From assembly GCF_900115745.1 (NCBI RefSeq), contig NZ_FOXP01000008.1, positions 62,001-126,000 on the forward strand: a stretch of 64,000 nt of DNA, given 5' to 3'. The stretch is from Sphingomonas rubra (lineage in GTDB: Bacteria > Pseudomonadota > Alphaproteobacteria > Sphingomonadales > Sphingomonadaceae). Positions 55,197 through 64,000 of this stretch are shown in pieces; the first letter of the stretch is position 1; every line of letters begins with the position of its first letter. Position numbers and translations under genes: made by a program. The notes under the pieces were generated by a model. It ran no database searches and was not told where the DNA came from. It saw only the letters and a program-made list of their open reading frames with translations.

Positions 55197-56234
55197 ATGG
55201 GGGATCACTCCCGACAGCCGTACCGGCAGGAACAGCCTGCCCGTCCGGCCCACCCCCGGCCGCCCCGCGGTCGATGGGGCGACGCGCAGGCCTATGCCGC
55301 GCTCGATCTCGGCACCAATAATTGCCGGCTGCTGATCGCGCGGCCGCAGGGACCCGGCTTCGCGGTGGTCGATGCCTTCTCGCGCATCGTCCGGCTCGGC
55401 GAGGGACTGGCGGCGAGCGGCCGCTTGTCCGACGCGGCGATCGACCGAACGCTGACGGCACTGCGGGTGTGCGCGGACAAGCTGAAGCGGCGCAACGTCG
55501 TGCTCGCCCGCTCGGTCGCCACCGAGGCGTGCCGCCGCGCGGCGAACGGCGCCGACTTCATCGCCCGCGCCCACGCGGAGACGGGCATCCGCCTCGACAT
55601 CATCTCCGCCGAGGAGGAGGCGCGGCTCGCCGTGCTCGGCTGCCACGTGCTGATCGAACCCGGCGTCGATCCCGCCTTGATCTTCGACATCGGCGGTGGC
55701 TCGACCGAATTGGTGCTGGTCGACACGGCGGGCCCGGTGCCGCGCGTGCTCGACTGGCACTCCGCGCCGTGGGGCGTCGTGTCGCTGACCGAGAGCGCCG
55801 GCGGCGGCGACGATGCGGACGCGCGCGCCGGGTCCTACGCGCGGATGCGGGCACTCGCCGCCGACAGCATGGCGGCGTTCGCGGCGCGGCTGCCGCGCGG
55901 GGTTGCCAGGCCGCGACTGCTCGGCACCAGCGGCACGGTGACGACGCTGGGCAGCGTACATCTCGGTCTCAGCCACTATGACCGGGCCGCCGTCGACGGG
56001 TCGATCGTGCCGGCGGCGGCGATGCGGCAGATCTGCACGATGCTGTCCCGCCAGTCGATCGAGGAGCGCGCGACCGTAGCCTGCATCGGCAACGAGCGCG
56101 CCGACCTGGTCGTCGCGGGCTGCGCGATCCTGGAGGCGATCATGGACCTGTGGCCGGCCGAGCGGATCGGCATCGCCGACCGCGGCATCCGTGAAGGCAT
56201 CCTGCGCCGACTGATGGGGGAGCGCCGGCCATGA
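55197..56234 (+). CDS. Ppx/GppA-type exopolyphosphatase/pppGpp phosphatase
   Basis: This 345-residue actin-fold phosphatase has [15 protein letters not shown] (phosphate 1 motif), [10 protein letters not shown], then [15 protein letters not shown] (phosphate 2 motif) and [11 protein letters not shown]. The first 30 residues are basic and proline-rich, unlike the family, and may be a non-conserved extension or a misplaced start. It hydrolyses polyphosphate or pppGpp. Spacing of ten bases to rlmE suggests an operon, an arrangement common in alphaproteobacteria. Confidence 0.93.
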   Translation: MGDHSRQPYRQEQPARPAHPRPPRGRWGDAQAYAALDLGTNNCRLLIARPQGPGFAVVDAFSRIVRLGEGLAASGRLSDAAIDRTLTALRVCADKLKRRNVVLARSVATEACRRAANGADFIARAHAETGIRLDIISAEEEARLAVLGCHVLIEPGVDPALIFDIGGGSTELVLVDTAGPVPRVLDWHSAPWGVVSLTESAGGGDDADARAGSYARMRALAADSMAAFAARLPRGVARPRLLGTSGTVTTLGSVHLGLSHYDRAAVDGSIVPAAAMRQICTMLSRQSIEERATVACIGNERADLVVAGCAILEAIMDLWPAERIGIADRGIREGILRRLMGERRP

Positions 56235-56244
56235 GGACGGGGCG

Positions 56245-56916
56245 ATGAGCAGGGGCGGATCGGGCGGGCGCACCCGCGTCAAGACCGCACGCGGGCGCAC
56301 CGCCGCGTCGCAGCGCTGGCTGGAGCGGCAGCTGAACGACCCCTATGTCCGCCGCGCCAAAGCGGAGGGCTATCGCAGCCGTGCCGCCTACAAGCTGACC
56401 GAACTGGACGAGCGGTTCGCGATCCTGAAAGGCGCGCGCCGCGTGGTCGATCTGGGCATCGCGCCGGGCGGCTGGGCACAGGTGGTGCGGCGGCAGGTGC
56501 CGGCGGCCCGCGTGGTCGGCATCGACCTGCTGCCGGTCGACCCCATCGACGGCGTCACCATCTTCCAGATGGACTTCCTCGACGATGCGGCACCCGCCGC
56601 GCTGATCGAGGCGCTGGGTGGCGCGCCCGACTTGGTGCTGTCGGACATGGCGGCCAACACGGTCGGCCATCCGCAGACGGACGCGCTGCGCACGATGGCG
56701 CTGGTCGAGACCGCGCTCGCCTTCGCGGTCGACGTGCTGGTGCCGGGGGGGACGTTCGTCGCCAAGGTGTTCGCGGGCGGCGCGGATTCGACGCTGGTGG
56801 CGGAGATGAAGCGGAATTTCACGAGCGTGAAGCACGCCAAGCCGCCGGCGAGTCGCAAGGGATCGGTGGAATGGTTCGTGGTCGCACAGGGATTCAAGGG
56901 CCGCTCAGCGGAATAG
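56245..56916 (+). CDS. rlmE: 23S rRNA (uridine-2'-O-)-methyltransferase
   Basis: This 223-residue FtsJ/RlmE-type enzyme has [15 protein letters not shown] (first catalytic lysine), [15 protein letters not shown] (SAM loop), [14 protein letters not shown] (catalytic aspartate), FVAKVFAGG (second lysine) and [11 protein letters not shown] (glutamate), the KDKE set. It methylates U2552 of 23S rRNA in the A-loop. Downstream of ppx with ten bases between. Confidence 0.96.
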   Translation: MSRGGSGGRTRVKTARGRTAASQRWLERQLNDPYVRRAKAEGYRSRAAYKLTELDERFAILKGARRVVDLGIAPGGWAQVVRRQVPAARVVGIDLLPVDPIDGVTIFQMDFLDDAAPAALIEALGGAPDLVLSDMAANTVGHPQTDALRTMALVETALAFAVDVLVPGGTFVAKVFAGGADSTLVAEMKRNFTSVKHAKPPASRKGSVEWFVVAQGFKGRSAE

Positions 56917-57053
56917 CGTCGCTATTCCGCGTCGCGGCGCGGCCATGGCCGGCGGGGGCGAAGCCTCCGTTAGACGCAGCCTGTCCTGAGCGCCTGCCTT
57001 GGCAGGCAGCCGAAGCGTGGCTTCGCCGCGGCGGGGCTCGCGTCCCCGCCTTT

Positions 57054-57151
57054 CGTCACCCCGGACTTGATCCGGGGTCCATCCGTCCCCGCGCCTCACG
57101 GCCGGTTGCTCTCGCGGCACCATGGATGCCGGGTCAAGCCCGGCATGACGG
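57054..57151. repeat. REP-like palindromic repeat pair
   Basis: GTCACCCCGGACTTGATCCG faces GCCGGGTCAAGCCCGGCATG. It is a clear member of the main repeat family. Confidence 0.85.
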
Positions 57152-57177
57152 AAGGTAGGTGGTGGTGGTGAAACAGC

Positions 57178-57232
57178 CCCGCCACGGGCAAAGCCCGCGT
57201 CGTCAGTCGTCGTTGCACGACGCTGGCCGGGG
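57178..57232. repeat. Hairpin repeat, CGTCGTCGTTG family, copy 2
   Basis: CCCGCCACGGGCAAAGCCCG leads to a TCGTCGTTGCACGACG hairpin and GCTGGCCGGGG. It is a close match to 1585-1637, and like it lies just past the stop of a minus-strand gene (rpoZ). Confidence 0.6.
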
Positions 57233-57270
57233 TAAGGCTCTTCGTCGATTAGCTACGCTAATCGCCTGCC

Positions 57271-57615
57271 TTACCCATCATAATCCGCGCCCAGATTCTG
57301 GTTCCGCGGCGGCGCCGCGGCGGTCAGGCGCAGCGCCTCGGCCGAGGCCGACAGCGAACCGATCGCGTCCACCTCGTCGTCATCGTCCATCTGCACCTTC
57401 TGCAGGCCGGTGATGACCGACTCCTGCAGCTGATCCGGCCGCACCGTCTGCTCGGCGATCTCGCGCAGCGCGACCACCGGATTCTTGTCGCGGTCGCGGT
57501 CCAGCGTCAGGTCGGCACCGCCGGAGATCTGCCGGGCGCGCTGCGCGGCGAACAGCACCAGGTCGAACCGGTTCGAAACCTTGTCGACGCAATCCTCAAC
57601 GGTGACGCGTGCCAT
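57271..57615 (-). CDS. rpoZ: RNA polymerase omega subunit
   Basis: This 114-residue protein starts [20 protein letters not shown] and has [30 protein letters not shown], the omega family pattern. It stabilises the beta' subunit. The C-terminal third ([20 protein letters not shown]) is longer and more variable, as in other alphaproteobacteria. It is convergent with rlmE and divergent from the phospholipase-D-type gene. Confidence 0.96.
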   Translation of the reverse strand: MARVTVEDCVDKVSNRFDLVLFAAQRARQISGGADLTLDRDRDKNPVVALREIAEQTVRPDQLQESVITGLQKVQMDDDDEVDAIGSLSASAEALRLTAAAPPRNQNLGADYDG

Positions 57616-57733
57616 GCCGTGTCCTCAATTCACAAAAATTCCGGGATAAGCGGCGCCGCTACCAGTGGGATGGCGAAAAAGCAAGGTTGGCGACGCGGAT
57701 CGAGTCGGCGGTCCGGCGCGTAATGCCGGTGTC

Positions 57734-58930
57734 ATGGCCGCCTCCGTCGCCTCCGCCCGCGTGGATCACCCGCCCGAGCAGCCGGTGTTCACCGTGGACG
57801 GCAATCGGTTGACGCTGCTCGACACCGGGCCGCGCCGGCTCGACGCGCTGATCGACCTGATCGAGCGCGCCCGCCGCTCGCTGCGAATCCTCTATTACAT
57901 CTACGCCGACGACGCATCGGGCGCCCGCGTCAACGCCGCGCTGGTCGCGGCCGCCCGGCGCGGCGTGACGGTGGCGCTGATCGTCGACGGCTTCGGCAGC
58001 GACGATACACCACCCGGCTTCTTCGCGCCGCTGGAGAAGGCGGGTGTCGACTTCTGCCACTTCTCCGCGAAGTTCGGCCGCCGCTACCTGCTGCGCAACC
58101 ACCAGAAACTGGCACTCGCCGACGCGGAGGACGCGCCCCGCATCATCATCGGCGGCTTCAACGTCGAGGACGATTATTTCGGCACGGTCGCCGAACAGGC
58201 CTGGCGCGACCTGGGATTGCTGGTCGAAGGACCGGCGGCCGCGCGGATGGGCGCTTACTTCGATTCGCTGAAGACCGCGATCGAGCATCCCAAGCTCAAG
58301 GTCCGTCCGCTCAACCGGACGCTGGCGCGGTTCAGCGAGACGGAGGGGCGGCTGCGCTGGCTAATCGGCGGACCGACGCGGAAACTGTCGCCCTGGGCAC
58401 GCACGCTGCGCATCGACATCGCCGCGGGCCGGTGCATCGACGTGATCGCCGGCTATTTCACGCCGAGCCCCTTGCTGCTGCGCCGGATCGAGCGCGCCGG
58501 CCGGTCGAGCAAGCGCGTCCGCATCGTCACCGCCGCCAAGTCGGACAACAACGCGACGATCGCCGCCGCGCGCTTCTCCTACGCAGGGCTGCTGCGCCGC
58601 GGCGTGCAATTGTTCGAGTATCAACCGACCAAGCTGCATACCAAGCTCTACGTCGTCGACGACGCGGTCCATATCGGCTCCGCCAATTTCGACATGCGCA
58701 GCCTGTTCATCAACCTCGAACTGATGCTCAGGGTGGAGGACGCCGCCTTCGCCGACCACGTCCGCGGCTATGTCGAAGGCGAGATCGCGCAGTCGCTGGC
58801 GATCACCAAAGAGGTCTACAAGGCGCGCACCGGCTGGTGGCAGCGGGTGAAGCAGTTCGGCGCGTATCTAACGATCGCGGTGGTCGATCCCAGCGTCTCG
58901 CGCGGGTTGAACTTCGGGATCGACGAGTAA
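57734..58930 (+). CDS. Phospholipase D-type cardiolipin synthase-like protein
   Basis: This 398-residue protein has two HKD motifs: LLRNHQKLALAD and KLHTKLYVVDD, each HxKxxxxD, with IGSANFDMRSLFIN after the second. ARRSLRILYYIYADDASGAR opens the domain. There is no N-terminal membrane helix, unlike classic ClsA, so it is closer to the ClsB type. Transesterification of two phosphatidylglycerols is the likely reaction. The ATG at 57734 is used because the frame upstream lacks a ribosome binding site. Confidence 0.88.
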   Translation: MAASVASARVDHPPEQPVFTVDGNRLTLLDTGPRRLDALIDLIERARRSLRILYYIYADDASGARVNAALVAAARRGVTVALIVDGFGSDDTPPGFFAPLEKAGVDFCHFSAKFGRRYLLRNHQKLALADAEDAPRIIIGGFNVEDDYFGTVAEQAWRDLGLLVEGPAAARMGAYFDSLKTAIEHPKLKVRPLNRTLARFSETEGRLRWLIGGPTRKLSPWARTLRIDIAAGRCIDVIAGYFTPSPLLLRRIERAGRSSKRVRIVTAAKSDNNATIAAARFSYAGLLRRGVQLFEYQPTKLHTKLYVVDDAVHIGSANFDMRSLFINLELMLRVEDAAFADHVRGYVEGEIAQSLAITKEVYKARTGWWQRVKQFGAYLTIAVVDPSVSRGLNFGIDE

Positions 58931-58933
58931 CGG

Positions 58934-59018
58934 CGTCATGCCGGGCTCGTCCCGGCATTCAGAGCCACAGGCGGGAGCGCTGCCTGGCTCTGGACACCGG
59001 GACGATCCCGGTGTGACG
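58934..59018. repeat. REP-like palindromic repeat (CCGGGCTCGTCCCG type)
   Basis: GTCATGCCGGGCTCGTCCCG faces CACCGGGACGATCCCGGTGT. It lies between convergent genes and overlaps neither. Confidence 0.85.
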
Positions 59019-59027
59019 TAGAACACC

Positions 59028-60077
59028 CTACCGCTTCATCGCATCCAGCAGCTTCTTGACCTCCTGGCTGCGGCCGCGCGGCACGATCAGCACGTCGTCG
59101 CCGCTCGCCACCACGACGAGGTCCGACACGCCGACCACCGCGATCCGCACGCGGTCCGAGCGGATCAGGCAGTTGCGGCTGTCGAGCATGATGACCTCGC
59201 CGCCCTGCGTATTCTCGTCCTCGTCGCGCTCGCTGATCGCGTGCAGCGCGTCCCAGCTGCCCACGTCGCTCCACCCCATCGACACGGGAACCACCGCGAC
59301 CCGCTCGGCCTTCTCCATCACGGCATAGTCGATCGAGTCGGACGGCGAGGCGGCGAACGCCTCCGCTTGCGGAGTCACCCGCGTGCCGTCGCGCGTGGCG
59401 GCCGCCATCGCCTGCTGCGCGGCGTGCAGGATCTCGGGCGCGTAGGAGGCGAGCGCGCCCAGATACATGTCGGCGCGGAACAGGAAGATGCCGCCGTTCC
59501 ACGAATGGCCACCCGCCGCCAGCATCGCCTCCGCCCGGTCGAGCGGCGGCTTCTCGACGAAGCGGGCGACGCGGTGGACGCCCGGCACGATCTCGTCCCC
59601 CGTCTGGATCCAGCCATAGCCGATCTCCGGCGCGTCGGGTTCGATCCCGAACGTCACCAGCCAGCCGTCGTTGACCAGCGGCAGCGCCGCGTCGATCGCC
59701 GCGTGAAAGGCGGGCACGTCGGCGATGACGTGATCGGACGGCATCACCAGCAGCGCGTCCTCCGGATGCGACGCGGCCAGCGCGGCCAGCGCGATCGCCG
59801 GCGCGGTGTTGCGCCCGGTGGGCTCCAGCACCAGCGCCTGCGGGGTCAGCCCGATCGAGGCGAGCTGCCCCTCCACCTCCTCCGCATGCGCCGCATTGGC
59901 GACGATGATCGGCGCGGCGAAACCACGCCCCCGCGCCCGCGCGGCAGTCAGTTGCAGCATCGTCTGCGTCGAGGTCAGCGACAGGAACTGCTTGGGCAGT
60001 TCGGGCCGCGACATCGGCCACAGCCGCGTGCCGGACCCGCCGGACAGGATGACGGGGACGATCGGAAAGGCGGTCAT
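59028..60077 (-). CDS. manC: Mannose-1-phosphate guanylyltransferase
   Basis: This 349-residue nucleotidyltransferase has VILSGGSGTRLWPMSRPELP (the pyrophosphorylase signature), PKQFLSL, LVMPSDHVI, RFVEKPPLDRAE and VSMGWSDVGSWDAL. It lacks the C-terminal mannose-6-phosphate isomerase domain of long ManC proteins, so it is the short, single-function type. It makes GDP-mannose for surface glycans. CTGGAG precedes the start. The alginate-export-type porin gene lies upstream on the same strand. Confidence 0.95.
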   Translation of the reverse strand: MTAFPIVPVILSGGSGTRLWPMSRPELPKQFLSLTSTQTMLQLTAARARGRGFAAPIIVANAAHAEEVEGQLASIGLTPQALVLEPTGRNTAPAIALAALAASHPEDALLVMPSDHVIADVPAFHAAIDAALPLVNDGWLVTFGIEPDAPEIGYGWIQTGDEIVPGVHRVARFVEKPPLDRAEAMLAAGGHSWNGGIFLFRADMYLGALASYAPEILHAAQQAMAAATRDGTRVTPQAEAFAASPSDSIDYAVMEKAERVAVVPVSMGWSDVGSWDALHAISERDEDENTQGGEVIMLDSRNCLIRSDRVRIAVVGVSDLVVVASGDDVLIVPRGRSQEVKKLLDAMKR

Positions 60078-60132
60078 GAATACTCCAGCGGGAACTCTGT
60101 CCCGGTAACGCATCGTTTCGGCAACGTGTCCA

Positions 60133-61661
60133 TCAGAAGCGGAAGCTGAGCCACCCGGCGAAGAAGTCTGAACTGGTATATCCCGCGCGCCGCAGTACCG
60201 GCCCCGCCGTCAGATGTTCGTAGCGGCCGGTAAAGGCCAAGCGCGGGGTGATCGACCACACCAGTTGCAACCGTGCCATCTCGCCGAACTTGTGCCCGTC
60301 GACCCGCTCGGTGCCCGCGAAGGGCGATCCATTGGCGCGGTACACCGCGTCGGTGGCGGTGTCGCGCCAGGCGAACTGATATTCGGCGATCGCGCGCACG
60401 CCCTTCAGCGGCGTGAACTGCACGTTGGGCGCCACCGCGACCAGGTTGGTCGGCGTCGCGAACAACTGGTAGCTATAGTAGATATTGTTGCCGAACGGGG
60501 CCAGCGCGTTGCGGAGCGTGCCCCGGCCGTACGCGCCGCCGCCGCTGGCGTAATCGGCATGGACGCCGACGCGGGGGCTCCCCTTGGCGTCCGACAGCGC
60601 GAAGGTCTGCGCCAGGAACACCTGCCACGCGCTGATCCGCCGCCCGTTGAAGTCGCCGCCCTGCCGGTTGACCGTCCAGTCGATCGTCGCGCGCCCGGCG
60701 TCGCCCCAGACGTGGACGCCGTAATAGTTCCGCGCCTCTCGCGCCGTCACGCCACCCCACGCCTGGTCGAGCGAGCGCAGCCGCCACACGAAGGGATCGA
60801 CGTACAACTGCCCCTCGCCGAACAGGTTCGCGGGCAGCACGATACCGGTGGTCACGCCGGAGAAGCGGTTGAGGTCGTCGACCCGGTCGTCGCGCGTGCC
60901 GCCGTAACCGAGCGCGGTGAACTTGAAGTCGAACAGGTCGACGCGCACGCGCGGCCCCCGTGCCCAGGCGCGGATGCCGTTCAGGACGAAGCGGATCGTG
61001 TTGTTGTCGCGCGACGAGATCAGCAGGTTGGCGCCGTCGGTGAACTCCTGCCGGCCGTAGCGCGCACCCACGGTCACGTCGGCGATGTCGGTGGTGGCAT
61101 CGACGAACGCCTGCTGCACCACCAGCCGGTTGCGCAGCGACGTGGTCGGCGTGCCGAGTTCGACGCCGCCCAGCCCCGCATGCGCGACCTCGCCGAACAC
61201 GCGGACATGCTCGCCCAGGTGCAGGTCGGCGCCGCCGACGAGGCGCACGATGTCCTGTCGCTGCGCGCGCCTTTCGCGCAGGTCGGGGTTGGTGGTGTGG
61301 TTGACGCGCAACCGCGCCTCGCCCGACAGCGTCAGGTACACGTCGCCGTCCGCCGCGATCGGCAGATATTTCAGCCGGTCGATCCAGTCGGTCCGCTTCG
61401 CCGGATCGCGGAACTTGGTCCAATCCTCCGCCCAGCGCGAGAAATTATAGCCGGCGGTCGACGGCCCGTCGCCCACCGCCTCGGGCGGATAGGCGGTGGC
61501 TGCCGGCGACGCCGGCGCGCGCGAGGCATTGTTCTCGATCGGCGCGGGTACCTCCCCTGCGGCGCGGTCGACTGGGTGGGCGCGGTCTGCGCCGCGGCCG
61601 GCACGGCGGCGAGCAGTGCGGGTACCGCCGCGAGGCGGAAGGAACGAACGATCAAGAACAC
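60133..61661 (-). pseudogene. Alginate-export-type outer membrane porin, frameshifted
   Basis: The signal peptide FLIVRSFRLAAVPALLAAVP then AAAQTAPTQSTAPQ is in one frame, and the mature protein (from VPAPIENNASRAP) is in another. The junction is a run of four Gs (minus strand, 61554-61557) where five would keep the frame. The mature part is a beta-barrel of about 470 residues with SGEARLRVNHTTNPD, RLVVQQAFVDATTDIADVTV, GARYGRQEF and a C-terminal FAGWLSFRF, as in the alginate_exp family. Either a real inactivating or phase-variable change, or a sequencing error in the G run. Confidence 0.8.
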
Positions 61662-61667
61662 GGTCCT

Positions 61668-63005
61668 TCAGTCGGGGGACACGGCGTCGGGCGCCATCTG
61701 GTCGACGCGCAGGCTCTCGCCGTTCAGCGCGCGGGTCAGCTGCGCGTGGTCGAGCACGCCCTCCCAGCGCGACACCACCACGGTGGCGACGGCGTTGCCG
61801 ATGAAGTTGGTAAGGCTGCGGCACTCGCTCATGAACCGGTCGACGCCCAGGATCAGCGCCATGCCCGCGACCGGCACCGACGGCACGATGCTGAGCGTCG
61901 CGGCCAGCGTGATGAACCCCGCCCCCGTCACGCCCGCGGCACCCTTGGACGACAGCATCGCGACGCCGAGCAGCAGCAACTGCTCGCCCAGCGTCAGGTC
62001 GACGTTGGTCGCCTGCGCGATGAACAGCGCCGCCAGCGTCATGTAGATGTTGGTGCCGTCGAGGTTGAACGAGTAACCCGTCGGCACGACGAGGCCGACG
62101 ACCGATTTGGGGCAGCCCGCCCGCTCCATCTTCTCGATCAGCGAGGGCAACGCCGACTCCGACGACGAGGTGCCGAGCACCAGCAGCAGCTCGCCCTTCA
62201 GGTAGGAGATCAGCTTCAGGATCGAGAAGCCGCACGCCCTCGCCACCACGCCCAGCACCACCAGCACGAACAGCAGTGCCGTCAGGTAGAAGGTCGCGAC
62301 CAGCGCTGCGAGGTTGGCGAGCGTGCCGACGCCGTAGGCGCCGATGGTGAAGGCCATCGCGCCGAACGCGCCGATCGGCGCCGCTTTCATCACGATCGCG
62401 ACCAGCTTGAAGACGACGGTGGACAGCTCGGTCAGCGCCGACAGGACACGCTCGCCCCGCTCCCCCACCATCGCCAGCGCGATGCCGAACAGGATGGCGG
62501 TGAACAGCGTCTGGAGGATGTTGCCCGCGGTCAGCGCTGACACGAACGTGTCGGGGATCACGCCGAGCAGGAAACCGGTCAGCGTCGATTCATGCGCCTT
62601 GGCGGCGTAGGTCGCGACCTTGCCCGCATCGAGCGTCGCCGGATCGATGTTCAGCCCCGCGCCCGGCCGCACCACATTGGCGACGATCAGCCCGACGATC
62701 AGCGCCAGGGTCGAGAAGAACAGGAAATAGGCGAAGGCCTTGCCCGCCACGCGCCCCACCGCCGCCAGGTCGCGCATCCCCGCGATGCCGGTGACGATGG
62801 TCAGGAAGATTACCGGCGCGATAATCATCTTCACCAGCTTGATGAACGCGTCGCCGAGCGGCTTCAGCGCCTCGCCCGTCGTTGGCGCGAAATGGCCGAG
62901 CAGCACGCCCGCGGCGATCGCGATCAGCACCTGGACGTACAGGTGCGTGTACCATGGCCCCGCCGCGGGGGGTGTCGCGTGCGCGTCGACGTCGGGGTGG
63001 ATCAT
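61668..63005 (-). CDS. dctA: C4-dicarboxylate transporter DctA
   Basis: This 445-residue sodium/proton:dicarboxylate symporter has [20 protein letters not shown] (the SSSS-type re-entrant loop), [20 protein letters not shown] and [20 protein letters not shown], the DAACS family marks. It takes up succinate, fumarate and malate across the inner membrane. The start ATG (63003-63005) follows AGAGAAGA; the upstream open frame is not supported. It is divergent from the KgtP-type gene. Confidence 0.95.
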   Translation of the reverse strand: MIHPDVDAHATPPAAGPWYTHLYVQVLIAIAAGVLLGHFAPTTGEALKPLGDAFIKLVKMIIAPVIFLTIVTGIAGMRDLAAVGRVAGKAFAYFLFFSTLALIVGLIVANVVRPGAGLNIDPATLDAGKVATYAAKAHESTLTGFLLGVIPDTFVSALTAGNILQTLFTAILFGIALAMVGERGERVLSALTELSTVVFKLVAIVMKAAPIGAFGAMAFTIGAYGVGTLANLAALVATFYLTALLFVLVVLGVVARACGFSILKLISYLKGELLLVLGTSSSESALPSLIEKMERAGCPKSVVGLVVPTGYSFNLDGTNIYMTLAALFIAQATNVDLTLGEQLLLLGVAMLSSKGAAGVTGAGFITLAATLSIVPSVPVAGMALILGVDRFMSECRSLTNFIGNAVATVVVSRWEGVLDHAQLTRALNGESLRVDQMAPDAVSPD

Positions 63006-63168
63006 GCGTCTTCTCTCTGGATGCGGCCGTGGCGCGCCTGACGCTCGTGTGGCGGGAGAAGACCGTGGCGGCAACCCTTGCCATCGGTCGGATCGGCCGC
63101 TTCGTCCCGTGCGCATACTTGCCTGGCGTGGCGGCGGGGGCCATGCTGGCGCGCAAAGGGAGACGGCA

Positions 63169-64000
63169 TTGCAGCATTCGGACACACGCCCGCTCGATCA
63201 GCGCGAGCGCCTGAAGGCGATCATCGGCGGCTCGACCGGCAATCTGGTCGAATGGTTCGACTGGTACGTCTACTCCGCCTTCACCCTCTATTTCGCGCCG
63301 CACTTCTTCCCCTCGGAGGATCGCACCGCGCAATTGCTCAGCGCCGCGGCGATCTTCGCGGTCGGCTTCCTGATGCGGCCGATCGGCGCCTGGGTAATGG
63401 GCATCTACGCCGACAGCCGGGGCCGCAAGGCCGGGCTGACGCTGTCGGTGACGCTGATGTGCGCGGGCTCGCTCATCATCGCCTGCACGCCGGGGTACGA
63501 GACGATCGGCGTGTTCGCGCCCATCCTGCTCGTCGTCGCGCGGCTGATGCAGGGCCTGTCGGTCGGCGGCGAGTACGGCGCGTCGGCGACCTACCTGACC
63601 GAGATGGCCGGCAAGGATCGGCGCGGCTTCTTCTCGTCCTTCCAGTACGTGACGCTGATCTCGGGCCAGTTGCTCGCCATCTGCGTCCTCCTGATCCTCC
63701 AGGCGACGATGACCGAGGCGGCGCTCGACGCCTGGGGCTGGCGTATCCCCTTCGCCATCGGCGCGGTGCTGGCGGTGGTCGTCTTCTACATCCGCCGCGG
63801 CCTCGCCGAGACGCAGAGCTTCGCCAACGCCCAAGAACTGAAGGCATCCGGGGGCGCGCCGAAATCGGGCTTCTTCGAGCTGATCCGCCATCACCCGCGC
63901 GAGACGGCGGTGGTGATGCTGCTGACGGCGGGCGGCACGCTCGCCTTCTACGCCTACTCGATCTACATGCAGAAATTCCTGGTCAACACGTCGGGCTTCA
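63169..64000 (+). CDS. KgtP-type MFS dicarboxylate/alpha-ketoglutarate permease (partial)
   Basis: The protein runs off the window. It starts at a TTG with AGGGAG six bases before ([20 protein letters not shown]). [40 protein letters not shown] and [20 protein letters not shown] are the marks of the metabolite:H+ symporter (MHS) group that includes KgtP and ShiA. About 277 residues are visible. The divergent pairing with dctA suggests uptake of related organic acids. Confidence 0.9.
   Translation, partial: MQHSDTRPLDQRERLKAIIGGSTGNLVEWFDWYVYSAFTLYFAPHFFPSEDRTAQLLSAAAIFAVGFLMRPIGAWVMGIYADSRGRKAGLTLSVTLMCAGSLIIACTPGYETIGVFAPILLVVARLMQGLSVGGEYGASATYLTEMAGKDRRGFFSSFQYVTLISGQLLAICVLLILQATMTEAALDAWGWRIPFAIGAVLAVVVFYIRRGLAETQSFANAQELKASGGAPKSGFFELIRHHPRETAVVMLLTAGGTLAFYAYSIYMQKFLVNTSGF

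Larger units (their letters stand above)
56917..57270. other. Gene-free tract between rlmE and rpoZ with repeats
   Basis: There are 354 bases between convergent genes and no coding signal. It contains a CGCTCAGGACAGG-like partial repeat, a REP-like pair at 57054-57151 and a CGTCGTCGTTG-type hairpin at 57178-57232. Confidence 0.7.

Noticed and set aside
61662..62235. Upstream extension of the porin frame into dctA
   Set aside because: This frame runs antiparallel-free through dctA coding sequence and shows no signal peptide or barrel pattern; it is open only because of high GC.

Overview
The window is very GC-rich alphaproteobacterial chromosome, most likely from a Sphingomonas or close relative. 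The support for this is a crtY/crtI/crtB carotenoid set, a DUF3576-leuS-lptE-holA operon, DUF1489, DUF3297 and DUF1003 proteins, a remnant of an RcGTA-type gene transfer agent, and many copies of short palindromic repeats of the kind scattered through sphingomonad genomes. No replicon origin, rRNA operon or CRISPR array is visible.

Layout. 1-7.5 kb: PLP homeostasis protein (partial), a thiamine-phosphate-synthase-like protein, a small outer membrane protein, then the DUF3576-leuS-lptE-holA operon and a cupin. 8.3-9.4 kb: an OmpA-family protein with a long proline linker and a clear terminator. 9.5-12 kb: a collapsed gene transfer agent (GTA) cluster. It holds an intact small-terminase-like gene, a chimeric ORF that appears to join the start of the large terminase to the end of the last large tail gene, and a DUF2793 gene. 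A MITE-like insertion lies just upstream. 12.3-16 kb: a TonB-like protein, an ABC-F ATPase, and a frameshifted IS481-family element inserted exactly at the ABC-F stop codon. 16-26 kb: housekeeping and transport genes, including a phospholipid-methyltransferase-like enzyme, an MFS exporter, a CDC48-type AAA ATPase, a LysR regulator, a cyclophilin and MgtE. 26-32 kb: carotenoid genes crtY-crtI and crtB, separated by an EAL-domain protein, a DUF892 ferritin-like stress protein and a LOG-family enzyme. 32-36.6 kb: an Atm1-type ABC exporter, a small GNAT and RecQ.

36.8-48 kb is the most distinctive accessory region. It contains a Gfo/Idh/MocA oxidoreductase, a medium-chain dehydrogenase, a GH39-like hydrolase, a histidine phosphatase, two NAD-sugar epimerases, one GT4-type glycosyltransferase and three consecutive CgeB-like glycosyltransferases. 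Together these look like the enzymes for assembling a small, uncharacterised glycan or glycoconjugate. Palindromic repeats are woven into this locus. One is translated inside a glycosyltransferase, and another supplies, and would be able to sequester, the ribosome binding site of the second epimerase.

48-64 kb: a secreted double aspartyl-protease/TPR protein, an MFS transporter, a LOV-PAS-GAF hybrid histidine kinase, a cold-shock protein, tRNA-Gln(CTG), Ppx/GppA, RlmE, RpoZ, a phospholipase-D-type cardiolipin synthase, a mannose-1-phosphate guanylyltransferase, an alginate-export-type porin with a one-base frameshift, DctA, and a KgtP-type transporter cut by the window end. All functional calls come from reading the sequence. 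No database search was run.
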